Positions 12,222-23,853 of a stretch of 64,000 nt of DNA are shown here, piece by piece (position 1 is the stretch's first letter; each line of letters opens with the position of its first letter). A program made the translations under genes and the position numbers. The notes under the pieces were generated by a model, which was not told the origin of the DNA, did no database searches, and saw nothing but the letters and a program-made list of their open reading frames with translations. This DNA is from Pisolithus tinctorius (Eukaryota; Basidiomycota; Agaricomycetes; Boletales; Pisolithaceae), in the NCBI GenBank assembly GCA_024663395.1, contig JANFAH010000042.1:542018-606017 (forward strand), read 5' to 3'.

Positions 12222-13099
12222 CAATGCAGGTTGATCTTGATCAACAAACAAATGCGTGTCAGACTAACAAGAGAGCGAAAACCAGCTGAGGCTAACCTAG
12301 TAGAGAGATACTCGCCAACTGTTGTGAAAACGGCCGCGAAGAAAGTGCAGTACTTAACAGCATAATCGACCTCTGTAGCTAGCCCCAAAATATGTCGTCG
12401 GTATGGTGGCTGGCACATCATCCCGAGGATAGTTAGAATCATCTGGCGATAATCAGAGGTTCACGTACAGGACCACTACACCCTTCGTGCAAAGCTGGAT
12501 GAGGTAAACCAAAGGCTGCATGGAAAGCATGGCAAAGGGCAGGTGTCGTGACAAATAACAGGAGGGAGGAGCGGGTCTGCATATAATGGGCGACGTGTGT
12601 CGGTGTCGACAGTGCAGACGTTGCGGTGGCGGTGCTGTGGACATGTTTCGTCTGAAATCGGGCACTTGAAGTTCTCGATGCTGAGTCTCGTGGTGGCGGG
12701 GGTATGGCAAGGGTGTTTGCTCAAAGGAACACCTGCTAACTTGCTATCTAAGTCTTGGGCAGAGAATAAACACATAATTTAGTCAATGAACGAAGTTTCT
12801 CAAACGAAAAGGCTATTCGCGCCCACCATGCAAGATAAAGCCAGGCACTCTCAAACACCCCTACACCACCCTTCTCCATCCAGCTGCCCCACTCGCGTTC
12901 ACCATTGACATTGACAAGGAACTTGACCGGATCCGGTAGGTGAAGCAGAGGATTTCCTAAGCGTGGCATGAGTGACATTCGAGGTCTGAGCATGTAACAA
13001 AACATAACAACTTTATTTTGCAAAAAACAGTTTAGAAGGTAAGACATGGTACATGGAGTGGATATTTTTTGTTCAAAGCACAGAAGTCATGAAATGTAG
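12222..13099. other. Left-arm region between GYF fragment and helical-protein tail
   Basis: Several 60-100-codon frames occur on the minus strand, mirrored at 37070-38110. None shows a domain. One (12748-13047) is conserved in both arms but is interrupted in the right arm by 163 bp present only there. It may be the remnant of another gene or the 5' part of the GYF fragment. Confidence 0.35.
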
Positions 13100-13307
13100 T
13101 TACGTTGTTAGCACAGGGGTGAGGACACGAGTTCCTCCACCGCCAGCCTGATGGAGCCTCTCCATTCCCTTCGTCAATGCACTGATGAAAACCTCCATTG
13201 GCACTTCATCAATCAGATTGGCTCCCACCACCAATGATCTCAGTACCTCCAAGGCCTCCTCCAACTCCGTCAATCCCAACAAGGTATTGGAAACATACCG
13301 GGTAGCA
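13100..13307 (-). pseudogene. Truncated 3' end of membrane-anchored helical protein gene
   Basis: The last 69 codons, from RYVSNTLLGLTELEEALEVL to the stop at 13100-13102, match the complete gene at 35926-37067, with one visible Asn/Asp difference. Upstream of 13307 the DNA is unrelated, so this copy has lost its N-terminal membrane anchor and most of its helices. It marks the inner breakpoint of the left arm. Confidence 0.85.
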
Positions 13308-14022
13308 CAAGGTGGCGTCGTTGCCCCCGGGCACCTGCTGCTTTGAGCTTCAAGTAGCACACTGTCATCAAGGTTCTAGCGATCGCAGTATTCTATCCGT
13401 CGCGGTGATTTTTGTTTGTTCATGTACGGTACACACCCAAAATGGGACTTGTTTGTCTATGTGTCCGATCCGCACAGAAAGCCAACAACGGGTGACCTTG
13501 CATGCAGCAGGATGATGGAATCTACATGACAATCCAGCTGTGACCAGTTCTTCGAGCGACATATTCCATGGGTAGCAAGGAATGTGAGTTATGTGCCAAG
13601 TTACTCCTGCTGGTACACAAGTTTTCGCGCTGCGGCGCCCCGCTATTAGTCCCTTTGCTATTGACGACACTGGAATAGTTGCCAATACACAAATTGGACT
13701 GCTTCATGTGCTTTATCACAAAGCGGCATGCAGGCTCTGCCTCATGGGATTCCTTCAATGTCTGTGGCTCTTTGTGTTGGCATAGTAATTGGTATTGGTA
13801 CGTATCTTTTGTGCATTCAGTTTGAGCCTTTATGACCTTTTTTCCTCGGGTGAAACGCGGGATCGCCGGTATGCTTTATTCATGGAATATTCACCATGGT
13901 TAGAACGGTTTTAAAGGCCAATTTTTCTTGTGTGGCTACTCTGTGTGTCTTTCTCCCCTCGTATCCTCACATCTTCAGCACTCAGTTTTGTGGCACCTTG
14001 GCAACTAACTTGGCTCGATCAA
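13308..14022. other. Spacer, no clear gene
   Basis: Short frames only. The 13591-13785 plus frame (64 codons) has no domain. The region probably contains the promoter of the RING gene downstream. Confidence 0.4.
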
Positions 14023-14173
14023 CATGGAATGTGATGATGGTGATTTTGTCGTGATCCCTCCCTGTTGGTCAGCGGTATCAGAGCCCGAAGTTGAAAATAT
14101 CTCAATCATTGGACCATTGGTTCGTCTCGTCGCTTTTCGTCGCATGTTTGCAGCCTGAAAGTATGGATCCCAG

Positions 14174-14675
14174 ATGGATGCGAACACTGCATTGCACATA
14201 GAGCTTGCTACCGCCAAGAAACACTTCCAGGAGTTTGTACATAGAGTAAGAACTTACTTTTCTATGCAAATTCAAAATCAGTAACAGTCACAAGGTGGTT
14301 ACTTTAGCGGAGAACAGCATGTCCTGCAGTATATGCTGCGAAGTTCTTCATAGACCGGTCGTGTGAGTTAGTTTACGTGTTAACACGAAGGCTGTTAATG
14401 ACTTATGTAGGCTGCGCGATTGTGGACATACATACTGCTGCTCATGTTTGCAGAGTCACTTCGCATATGGGGCGGGTAGAGACCCACTGTTACAAAACAA
14501 GTGCCCGATGTGCCGCAAGCCTGCAATGACTGCACCTGTAACCGCCTTCGCCCTTGAGAGGTTCTTGGATGGCATGGATGTCATTGCACAGGACATGCAA
14601 GAGGTGTTCTCTTCAGATGAATGCCTTGCTTTATCACGGATGGAACAGTTCATTCACAACAGTAGGGATGCGTGA
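14174..14675 (+). CDS. Small RING-finger protein (probable E3 ubiquitin ligase)
   Basis: Three exons join cleanly: 14174-14245, 14313-14362 and 14411-14675, with introns of 67 and 48 bp and in-phase junctions, giving about 128 residues. The protein starts MDANTALHIELATAKKHF. Exon two gives SCSICCEVLHRPVV; exon three gives LRDCGHTYCCSCLQ and NKCPMCRKPA. The cysteine/histidine spacing is C-x2-C ... C-x-H-x2-C-x2-C ... C-x2-C, a C3HC4 RING, which recruits an E2 and promotes ubiquitin transfer. A helical tail follows. An upstream frame from 14023 (MECDDGDFVVIPPC) could be an extra 5' exon but ends in a stop unless spliced. No frame damage is seen. Confidence 0.72.
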
Positions 14676-14850
14676 ATACTGAGTATGGCTTGCAATGTAT
14701 TGAGGTAACTAGAGTAATTACATCCTGAGTACATCCCAATTCTCTTGGTCGTAATAATAATGCATCATAACTACGCAACCTTGTGCGGGGACAGCTAACC
14801 GTCGACCAGAATTATATCAATCCTGGAAAGAACCAGTTCTGGAGATCGGC

Positions 14851-17800
14851 TCACGGGATCAACGTGACAAATGTGATGCCTACCTTATCCAGGGATTGTA
14901 CATACAATATATCCCCCCCCCCTTCATTTATGGGTATTTTTGCAGAGGCGAAGTGGCACACTATATCCGTGCTAGTTATCAGCAATGCGTCAGGAAGAGT
15001 GCTCGTGGAGACGCAATATATTCCCGCATCTGGGAAGGCCGCATATACGTTGGCAAGTACGAACTCTTCTGATAATTCAGCATATCGAGCCACGATAAAG
15101 AACGTCTGCGCTGCCTTCTGCCCACTAGTTGTCGTTCTTGCATGGTAGAAAATACGCCGAATTATTCCGGCTGCGAGCCCACCATCGACCTGGAAGATGA
15201 CACTGGCTGTTGGGGGGAGACTTGGATTCCACTGAAAACGACTCTCCACGCCAACTAATAGACTGGCGAGGATAGGCATAGGGCCTAACACCTTTGGTCG
15301 CGTCGTAGTCGCTTGCGTGTCTTAAGAGCCATTCGTTGAGGAGGCGGCAGTCATCCTGATCCAACGGTTTGAGATCCAACTCGCTGCAATTTGCACCCTG
15401 CTCCACTTCATCCAACGATCCGTCAAACTGACAACATATCATTGAATAAAGTTCCCCGCATATTGGTCTGAAAGATATGATCGAAGTCGAGAAGCAGACT
15501 CGTTGCCTCGTGAGGCATGGACTTGGAAGATAACAAAGCCCGCAGATGTTGACCCATGCAGAAACGGCGCAGCATAGTCTGCTCCATTTCGCCTATCATG
15601 TGGTTTTAGCCTTATAATCCAGTAAAACTGTACTGCGTGCTTACCATGTTTTCCATTAGTTGGGATCTTCTGAAGCATCCCATTATACCTTTCAAATGGA
15701 AAGCACCTCCAAGCATGAACCGGGCCGAAATCCTCAAGGAGTTCTGCAAGATGAAGACAGATGTGGTGGGTAGGCGAGAGGCAAAGACCTGGATAGAGAT
15801 CCAGTAGCGTCTGCAAGTACCGCTTCATATAGGATTGATACTTGGATATGCGGTCAGGCGTCATGGTACGCATCATAACTAACCTGGTTGCTGAGACTAA
15901 GTCCATGAAGTTGGCAAACATCTTGTACTCGACGGAATGCGGATCTTTCGTCCCCCAGAGGCGACCGAGGGTGAATGGAAGGTTAATCGTAAACAGAGTT
16001 CGATATTGATCAGCAGACAGTTTTCCATTCCTGAGCACTCCCGACTCCTCGTGACACAGGGGCGACCCAGGAAGGGAGAGATAAGCCATCCATATCCTCC
16101 CAAATGGAGGCCAGGGTGGTGCGGCCGAGTACTCTCGTCTTCTTAGCTTTCCTTTGTTGCTGGCGCTTGCTTGCCTTCGGTGCGTGTGTCTCCACCAAAC
16201 GACCGTCCTCGTCCACAATGCCTGTCTTTTTTCGCTGAGACCTGTCCAACGACAAAATACTGTGAGTGCTCAGTTCGTGAGGATGAGGCGCCACAGACAT
16301 ACCCAATCGTCCAACATCCCGGCCAATTTGAACTTAGAAAGTCCATCGTAAGACGGACGATCACTTGTTTCGCAGGCACTCTCACTCTTGCCAAGCCTCG
16401 CAACACAAAGCGCGACCAGAGAAGCCTTACGAAGTCGACATAGCGCTTTCGTGCCTGTCATGGTCTCCAACACTGCTAGTGCTTCCTCAAGTCCATTATC
16501 ACGTGGGATCTCCATTTGAGGTTGAACGCAATCCATAGAGCCTAGTGAATGGTTGGGCTGTCCTCGGAAAGTGTCCGATTTGTGGTTACCCAATTCAGTT
16601 GGATTCGCAGCGTCTATTTGCTTGCACTGTATGTCACAACGATGAAATGAGTCAATGAGTTTGCAGACAAGATATTTGAATGGGAGGAGCATACAAGGTC
16701 ATTTACCAGCTCCTCTTTTACTCGTGCAGTGTAGTAAGCGACTCGCTCTTCCACGCTGGGTGGCTTCCCAGATACAGATGGAATGGGAAGTTTCAGGGAA
16801 CACAGGAACACCAGCATGGCTTTCTTGAGGCGCATTAAAGTCGAGCGACTAGGAGTTTTGTGCAGCAGATTCAAAGCCTTTTCTCTCTCGCCTTCCAGTA
16901 GATTAAGAGCACAGCATATTAAACGGTCATCGTCATCGGTCGGGCCCCCTGGCGTGCGCATGGGGGTCGCATAGTGAACGGAGGGAATGTCGTTAGGTGC
17001 TAGCGGAACATTTGGTTTTTCTACGACATCAGGCGACTGAGACTGATCTGGAAAAAGGGAAGTTCCATCGACTGGACAATAAAGCATTTGGTTCATTGGT
17101 GGTTGCAGCGGGTGTGCCAGAGTCGGAAGCCGCATGGGTCATATCCGCTTCTTTGTCCCAGTCCATCTGATTTCTCTGCGAAAGAAATGGTATTCAAAAA
17201 GATTCAAGAAAGGGCGCACTGAATTGGACTCACGAAACTGATTAGTTGTTTAATGAGCCTACCTTTCTTGCCACCGAAACGGATTTGAAGCTCCCGACAC
17301 ATGAAGCGAAGCACAGGTTCGCTCAATTTTTGCAGGTCCTTGACCGTTCCGGATCGGAGAATGTGAAGACCACTTTGGATTTGGTCATACGACGGAGGCT
17401 GGTTCATTATGAGTTTGTCGTACGTTGCTCCGAGACCATCGTCAAGCTGGTCGTCCATTCCCCACACTTCGCGACAATGCTTCTGAATGAGGACAAGTAG
17501 GAAAGTGTGCATCGAGTCGAGGACAACGAACTTTCGAGGATCCCAGTATGGCAGTCAGGAGGAGTTCTGACCATCGTATGCCATACTCCTCAGTAGAGCA
17601 TGCAACGCGCAGTTTCGGAAGGTGCATCCCTCCATTGTCGTGCAATAGATAAGTGTTCTTCTCGGGTCATGCGTGGCCACGTCGACTCATCGAAATTCTC
17701 TATGTCTTGCAGCCTCATGCGGCAGTAGGAGCAGCAATTAGTGGATGTGTAGGAGGCATATCCAGCCATCTGACGAGCAGCAGGGAGATCACAAACCAGT

Positions 17801-19554
17801 GGCACAAGTGCACATCGAACTGTGCGGCCTGTGGGATGAAAGGTTGTTCTGGAGAATCGGATCCCATGGTGCCAGGCAGTAAGAAGATCATCTACCAGCG
17901 GTCGAAGAAGGTGGTTGATTTGGTGGAGGGAAGGTTCATATGGTCCCGGAATGATCCCGGCAAGGAACATATTCTCAGCTTTGTAGCGGATCTCTGGAGG
18001 AAGGTTAAGGCATATCATATAAATCGCACCGCAAGAAGCTTTCTTCCCAGCTTGTTTCCTTTGGAAAGGGTTGAAGCCATCCATATTGAGGCTAAAGATG
18101 TATCGGCCTTCACTACAGTCAGGTGAGATAAATCGCCAGTCCATCTGGGCCCAGGAATTTTTGCAGAGCAGGTGCGTCCCATATATCCCGATAGACGCCA
18201 GACAGTCTCCTGTCCGCCTAATACTATTGGGTTCTTCTCCAAGTACTTTTCAATCTCCGGTCGTGAATGAAGGCGGCCAAGCCACTCCTTAAAGTTATGA
18301 TAAACGTAGAGCCGTGTTGGAGGGTACCCATGGGGGTCATCTATCTGCCCCCCTCTGGTCAGTTGCTTTCGCAGTAGCCGCTGACATACTACACTAGATG
18401 GGGTGTCCTGATTGGTGCAGCGTTCAGGGAAGGACTCTAGCGGGTAGCAGCTGAAGCACTTGGGACAACAAACAAACTCCTCTGTGACGGGGGAGAGAGA
18501 GAGAGCATCTACAACTGATCTTATATCCCGGGGAACGCTATCCACAATATTGGAAGCCTGTTCGGAGGATGGCTGTCCAGAGGGCACCGACTGCATTGGA
18601 AGTGATAGTTTGAGCAACAATCGCAGGCCAGACAGTACGAACGTGCAGTGATCCATTGAAACACCACACAGGAGGTGGAGAACCGCAGCAATTATGTGCA
18701 CGAGGAGAGAGATGGGATCAAAAAATTGGAGTAGTGTGAAGTAACGTTCTGGATATGGCAAGATGAATAGCTTATCGCATTTTAGAGCTGAAAACCAACC
18801 TGTCTGGATGTCTGCAGAGGCATTGTGGGCGCCATGACAGGTATACTGTTGCATCCATTCTTTGTGATTCGACTCATGAAGGGAACGTATCTCGTTTTTG
18901 GCTGCACTCTCTAGGACCCTGGCTTTCAAGCGTACATACACGTTAGGATGCGAAGACACATTTTGTGCCGCAGTTAATGCACTGCACAACAATTCCTCAT
19001 ATTCGAGGATGTCAGGGTCTCCTTTCGTATCATGGGTTAGGGACAAAGGACCATCAATGGCGTCGTCCACGCTCTCCGAGACAGTAGATGAAGGGGATGA
19101 TGGGGCGCAGAAAACAGAAGGATACAGAGTACGCTTCTGCACATAGCGTCGTTTTTGTGCTGCCATTCGATCGGACAGGTATTGCAAATACTGGAGAACA
19201 TCTCCGTCGGGTGGTTCATGGGGCTGTTCCTCGGTCACAGCAGAAGCTTCATCTTGCAGAACCAAAGGCATACACAGTGGCCCAGCCAGAGATGGCATAT
19301 CAGGATGATCGCGATGTGTGCCAAAACACGAAGAGCCTTCAGGGAATACCGTGTTAGGGACTGCGGAAGGAAAAAACTGGAGAACCAGTCGCACCAGCTG
19401 TAGCTCTTGCATTCTGCGCAGCACGATGTGCTGCATATTCCTTTCTCCCGAGGTGGCGTCCCCTCACCGAGTGCCCAGTGACAGGATGAACAGTGGTGTG
19501 ATCATAGCACTGCCAGCACAGGCAATGAAAAACCACACACGGACGCATTACCAA
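14851..19554 (-). pseudogene. Tnp2-type CACTA (EnSpm) transposase, frameshifted
   Basis: From 19554 the minus strand encodes a Cys/His-rich N terminus (CLCWQCYDHTTVHPVTGH), an acidic/helical section, then CCPKCFSCYPLES and DPHGYPPTRLYVYHNFKEWL. The transposase_21 core follows: SLNMDGFNPFQRKQAGKKAS with the first catalytic Asp in MDG, IPGPYEPSLHQINHLLRPL, VCDLPAARQMAGY and NCCSYCRMRLQDIENFDEST. Further on are a SAP-like helix pair (ELQIRFGGKKGRLIKQLI), a DUF4218-like block (FGPVHAWRCFPFERYNGML) and a tail with IIRRIFYHART and DIVCHFASAKIPI. Introns are short. At least two single-base insertions break it: 16032 (T) and 17557 (A), each inside what would otherwise be a CpG. CACTA terminal repeats were not found. 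Confidence 0.82.
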
Positions 19555-20051
19555 TCAACCTGTGTCAGAAACGCTCAAACTTAGGCCACTCTGTAGAGAG
19601 AATATTGTGACAAGCGCAGTATTTGGCAGCAGATCCAGATCCAGAAATGCTTATGTAACTTGTAGTGTTCTTCTATGATGTTGAGCTCTGGTTGTGGGAA
19701 AGTCTGTCAGGAAAAAGCAAGGTCGGGTTTCCACACCTTGTGAGTTATTGGAACAAAGTGGCTGGCATTACGACTCAATTCCAAGACTACACAGCAGGTT
19801 CAGTGGGACTAGTAATTACATTTACAATAGACTAATGTCAGTCGTCAGTGATCGTCGCCATTTCAGCAGCTGTTGTTGCTGTCATCGTCCACAGCTGTCG
19901 TTGTGGTCGGCGTTGTCCCAGCCTGTCATGCTAGGACCGGGTTTAGTATGAGTGATACCAGCACTGGGGTTAGTTTGGGTGATGAGCACCTGCACTGGTG
20001 CTGGAGTTGGTGACCGTAGCTGTGGTGGAAGGTGAGACGTTGGGATCTGTA
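19555..20051. other. 5' flank of the CACTA element, no gene
   Basis: No supported frame. It contains the 47-bp stretch 19711-19757 that recurs in both inverted-repeat arms. Confidence 0.4.
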
Positions 20052-20870
20052 CTACGTGCCTGTATTTGTACCAGAGGTTGAAGTGGCACTGGTACCGGGT
20101 GTAGGAGTGGCGCCTGTTTTGGAGATAGAAGGGGAAGGACCTTGGATGTAGCTGTGCATGTATGCACCTGGGGGGTCTTGCATGACGATGTCACCGGACC
20201 CGGTGCATTTTGTGGTGGCATTGGCGTCCAATGCAGAAGGCGTGGAGGGCATCTCTTCATTGCACGAGTCGAGGAGTTCGTCGAGGGGGAGTTCGATGGT
20301 TGCCTGAAGATACTTAAGGCATGGTGAGATGTGGAAGAAGAGCATGCGACGTCTTCGCCGTACTTCATGGGTGTGGTCACATTAGTGATAGGAGAGCTGG
20401 AAGACCTGAAATCGTTGGAGAACAAAAAGGGGAATTTGAGAGTGGGTCGTTGCAGTAGCAAAGGACAGTGTTTTCACTTACGGGACGCTAGAGAGGAATC
20501 TTGGTCGTTGTTGGAGTCGTCGCCCGCAACGGAGTTGTGATTGGATGAACGAGTGGCCTGACGACCACGTCTAGCAGCGGAGGCATGTGAATCCTTGAAT
20601 TCGGGACAGGGTTTGATATCGGGTTTGCTAAGGACGTTGTTGGGAGCTGCAGGTGACGGCTGATTGACTGGGGAGGTGAACTGCATGCATTTGATGGTGC
20701 CGGGCTTGGCGTGAAGACTGGCTTCGCGACTGCGCCAACATTCGGCTGTGTGTTGGCAGGTGAGATCGGTGGGAGCGCTGCGCCAGAGTTCTCCAGCTTC
20801 GAGATCTTCGCTGCGTAATTTGTTGGTAACCTTTGCCATATATGCGCGGTGGTACAGCGCGTTAGCAACT
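20052..20870 (-). CDS. Hypothetical Ser/Thr/Pro-rich protein, possibly two exons
   Basis: An upstream exon (20487-20870, or from 21013 if a longer start is used) ends DDSNNDQDSSLASRK at a possible donor, and a second frame (20052-20345) ends TSGTNTGT. Composition is low-complexity and charged, without a recognised domain. It could be a host gene or the accessory/gag-like ORF of a decayed element. The exon join is my inference. Confidence 0.3.
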
Positions 20871-21588
20871 AAGAAACGGACGCCAAACGCAGGCTCCCTC
20901 TGAGAGTAGGGGACCTTGCTCTGGTCGATGCTGCTTGGCACACGGACTTTCGGCCAGTTTGTGGCCAAGCCGCGCAGAGAACGGGGTCGCCCTGTGACAA
21001 TGAAACCCCGCATGCCACCTGTACAACGAAACCGAAAACCGAGAGCCGGATGGGAGATGCTTGTTAGTCGCGTCGGTATGTATTTTCAAGAGCTGACAGG
21101 CCGAGGCCATTAATTGAGAGCGTTGGCCCCTCTCCACCCTCTATGAGTCACGAACAATGCTGGGCTTGAGGGCCAGTACAGGGAACACTTCCTGACCATG
21201 CATACCACAGTGGAAGCACCAACACAGGGCTTTGTTTGCATTGGCATTAAATGATTCATAGGTAGACAGTCGAATTAACCCAATGACATCGCTGCGAGAA
21301 CAACACGCACCATGACTCAAGAGCAATGGTATGGGCCACCGCATAAACTTGGTTCTAAAAGTTGGGAAATGCTTGAGAAGCAACGTCGTCAAGAACTGAT
21401 CTTCACCGAGTGAGCAGAACAGGTACTTCTTGTGCAAAGTAATGATACTGTGATCGTCCACAGCTTTATCGACTTGTCATATATGAGCTGGGGTGCCGCA
21501 AAAATGACAGGCGAATAAATTACATAATTCGCGCGCAGATAGACATCATTTCAGGCAAATCATCAAAAGCTGACTCCGAAGAGGCTAT
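20871..21588. other. No confident gene
   Basis: A minus frame of 106 codons (21141-21461) has no recognised domain. The rest is non-coding by inspection. Confidence 0.35.
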
Positions 21589-21774
21589 CGACCGAATGAG
21601 GAAGAGGGCGACATCACATATATCAACGAGCGGAATCGTGTATTCAACAAGAAGGTTAGTACATTATCTTCCGTCTTTCTTTCGTGATGCATTCTGATGC
21701 ATTGCTCCACATTTCAGATTGTGGGATATTACGACAAATACACTGCAGAGATTTGAGCCAGTTTCGAGCGTGGA
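21589..21774 (+). pseudogene. SYF2 3' fragment, copy A
   Basis: Two exon pieces around a 63-bp intron (21655-21717) read RPNEEEGDITYINERNRVFN, then KK, then IVGYYDKYTAEI, a TGA at 21754-21756, then ASFERG. This is the conserved C terminus of SYF2, a pre-mRNA splicing factor of the NTC/Prp19-associated complex (family pattern YINERN..FN.K..R.Y.KYTAEI...LERGTA). Only the last exons are present, and an Arg codon is replaced by TGA. A sister copy lies in inverse orientation at 28313-28580. Confidence 0.75.
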
Positions 21775-22062
21775 TCCGAAGTTGCGCATACAATCAGTCG
21801 ACAGCCGAGACATTCGTCCAAAGCGTCCACTGACGTTACTAAGATTTTGTCGGCCTGTGACTTATTTTGCGATTGCCTTCCATTGAGTCTTTAGTCAGCT
21901 TAGGGACTCCGGAGACTAACGTGCACCCCTCCGTCCTTGTTATCGGTCAGGACACCTGCGAATGGGAGGAAGGACCTCTCAAGCCCAAGCCAAGACCCTA
22001 GTAGCAAAAGGAATGTTGCATTCCAAGAATTATAACTATAGTCAAAAATCACAGCCTGGTTA
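21775..22062. other. Short intergenic segment
   Basis: No gene; probable 3' flank of the F-box gene. Confidence 0.4.
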
Positions 22063-23772
22063 CTACTCATCATCTGATTCATCACTGTCCACACCATCAT
22101 AATCCACCAACCAGGAGTGGCCCTGTGCACGATGCACTGCTGGATCAGCTAACCAAGCCAGCACATTTGGACGGATCGAGTATGTGGGTTGAAGTGGCTG
22201 GACCGTCCGTTGTGGCATATGCGACTGGTGTTGCATAGTAGTGGTGACTGTCAGCGGAATGCCGACACGGCTCCGTGCTTCAGCTAAAACATCAGCGAGG
22301 ACTTCAAATTCATAGATTGGCGGCAGCGTGATTCTTTCCAGTGATGGTAAGAGTCGTGATTGGGCTCGGGTACAATGATGGTGAGCATCCAGGTATAGCG
22401 TGCGTATAAGGAATGCGGGGGGGTGAGCGCCAAGGGTGATAGATGAGATCATACTCAGTCGGCGGAAGAAGTGACTCCAAGTATCGGGATCCGCGAGGCG
22501 TTCCTCGATGCCCACAGGAAGGGACACCCAAAAGTCTTCCACCCTTTGCACTGCTACAACGGTGGGAATACTCCTAATCAGGTCAGTGAGGCGAGTGTCG
22601 GGAATGGCCAGTTCAGGACAGACCCAATCTTTGAAGGTCACCTGTAGCATAGAAGACTGGTCATTGTGGTTTGACTGAAAGACGAGAAGGTGGTGTGTAT
22701 AGAGAACACGAAGGGAAAAGAGCCCTCCCATCTGGCGGGTCGCTAGCTGAAGCCCTTCCATGAACTCGTGGATGTGCTGGCCAGCATCGACAACTGCATC
22801 CAACCTCGCAAGTAATGGAAGTCTGAGTGCGCCCAGAAGCCTGGCCGCAGCCATTATGGATGATTCAAAATAAAGAGAAGTTAGCTTCCCTAGATGTACT
22901 GTGCAAACGCGTGTGTCCCGATCCGTTTCTCCGTCGACAAAAGAATCCTGTAACCAAAGGTCCTCCAAGCCTGGAAGTAATGCTAGAACAGAAAGTAACT
23001 GAGAGACAGTACCAGCTGATTGGATGCGAAAGTTGCGAATACGAAGTGAAGATAGCCACAGAGAGTGAGGTGCTAGCTCTGTGCGAATGACATCCCAGCT
23101 GAATATACAGCCTTCGAGATGGAGGGAGGTGAGGCATGGGATTGAAATAGAAAAAATGGAGTCAGGGATATTTGCCTCGCTGTCCAAAAATTTTGAACAC
23201 GAAATGTTGCAGATCGACAGAGAACGAAGAAATGGCGCTTCACTGGCCGTAATGGCAGTGCCCAAAACTTCCTCTATGTCGTCCCCGTATCCCTCGATGT
23301 GGAGGTTTGCACATCTCTCGAAGTAGTTGGCTAGTATCGTGGTGAGATTGGGAATTGCGTAGCCAGTATTGTCTTCTGCTGTGTCGAAGTGGATGTCTAG
23401 GGGTACGGCTTGAGTTCGTCTAAGGATTTCGGCGACCCACATTGCGCTGTCGACAAGATTTAGAGCCTTGCACCAAAGGAGTGGAGCTTGAAGAATGATC
23501 GACCGCCACCTCGAGCACACCTGGCTCAAGCTCCTGAGCGTGGAGGTGTCTCTGTTTTCCAATCCAAGCTCGAATATGAGAAGGAGCACATCGCCTGGTA
23601 GGCAAGCAGCTGGCGCAAAACTATTGCACCACTGGCTTGCACAGACTATTGCAAGGTGGAGTGCATCAATTACTTCATCGAGCTCTTCTGCGTCAGCAGT
23701 TGTGAGCATGGAAAGGAACTCTTCGCTCAATGTCGTTGGTGGCGAAGACGAGATGTCGCTGCCGCCTCCCAT
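22063..23772 (-). CDS. F-box protein with leucine-rich C terminus
   Basis: A single uninterrupted frame of 569 codons from the Met at 23772. The frame is open 27 codons further upstream, but a good GT-AG intron (GTAAGT ... ACACGGACAG) sits just before this Met, so I take MGGGSDIS as the start. An F-box lies at about residues 55-100 (LPGDVLLLIFELGL, then LSQVCSRWRSIILQAPLLW), the SKP1-binding fold of SCF ubiquitin ligases. Irregular leucine-rich segments follow and are typical of expanded Agaricomycete F-box families with unknown substrates. The C terminus is acidic (DYDGVDSDESDDE). This is the best intact host gene in the spacer. Confidence 0.85.
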   Translation of the reverse strand: MGGGSDISSSPPTTLSEEFLSMLTTADAEELDEVIDALHLAIVCASQWCNSFAPAACLPGDVLLLIFELGLENRDTSTLRSLSQVCSRWRSIILQAPLLWCKALNLVDSAMWVAEILRRTQAVPLDIHFDTAEDNTGYAIPNLTTILANYFERCANLHIEGYGDDIEEVLGTAITASEAPFLRSLSICNISCSKFLDSEANIPDSIFSISIPCLTSLHLEGCIFSWDVIRTELAPHSLWLSSLRIRNFRIQSAGTVSQLLSVLALLPGLEDLWLQDSFVDGETDRDTRVCTVHLGKLTSLYFESSIMAAARLLGALRLPLLARLDAVVDAGQHIHEFMEGLQLATRQMGGLFSLRVLYTHHLLVFQSNHNDQSSMLQVTFKDWVCPELAIPDTRLTDLIRSIPTVVAVQRVEDFWVSLPVGIEERLADPDTWSHFFRRLSMISSITLGAHPPAFLIRTLYLDAHHHCTRAQSRLLPSLERITLPPIYEFEVLADVLAEARSRVGIPLTVTTTMQHQSHMPQRTVQPLQPTYSIRPNVLAWLADPAVHRAQGHSWLVDYDGVDSDESDDE

Positions 23773-23853
23773 GATACTGTCCGTGTAAGCTTTGTGCCGT
23801 GTGCAGAAGCTTAGGGAACTTACGCCATGCATATAGGTTGAGGTGATATTCAA

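Larger units (their letters stand above)
675..13307 (-). repeat. Left arm of a 12.7-kb inverted repeat
   Basis: The reverse complement of this segment matches 36860-49671 almost base for base; the protein frames recur in the same order on the opposite strand. The outer match ends at GAGATATG (675) against CATATCTC (ending 49671). The inner match ends at GGTAGCA (13307) against TGCTACC (starting 36860). Differences are scattered substitutions, mainly CpG transitions, single-base indels, a 163-bp absence near 12977-12983 and a shorter C8 run near 4022. No target-site duplication or short terminal inverted repeat is visible at either end, so it reads as an inverted segmental duplication rather than a transposon end pair. 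Confidence 0.95.

Noticed and set aside
14783..15148. 121-codon plus frame
   Set aside because: Antisense to the conserved C-terminal tail of the Tnp2 transposase (IIRRIFYHART, DIVCHFASAKIPI).
14700..20000. CACTA-type terminal inverted repeats for the Tnp2 element
   Set aside because: A TGTAGTG near 19658 could be an end, but no matching CACTACA was found on the other side.
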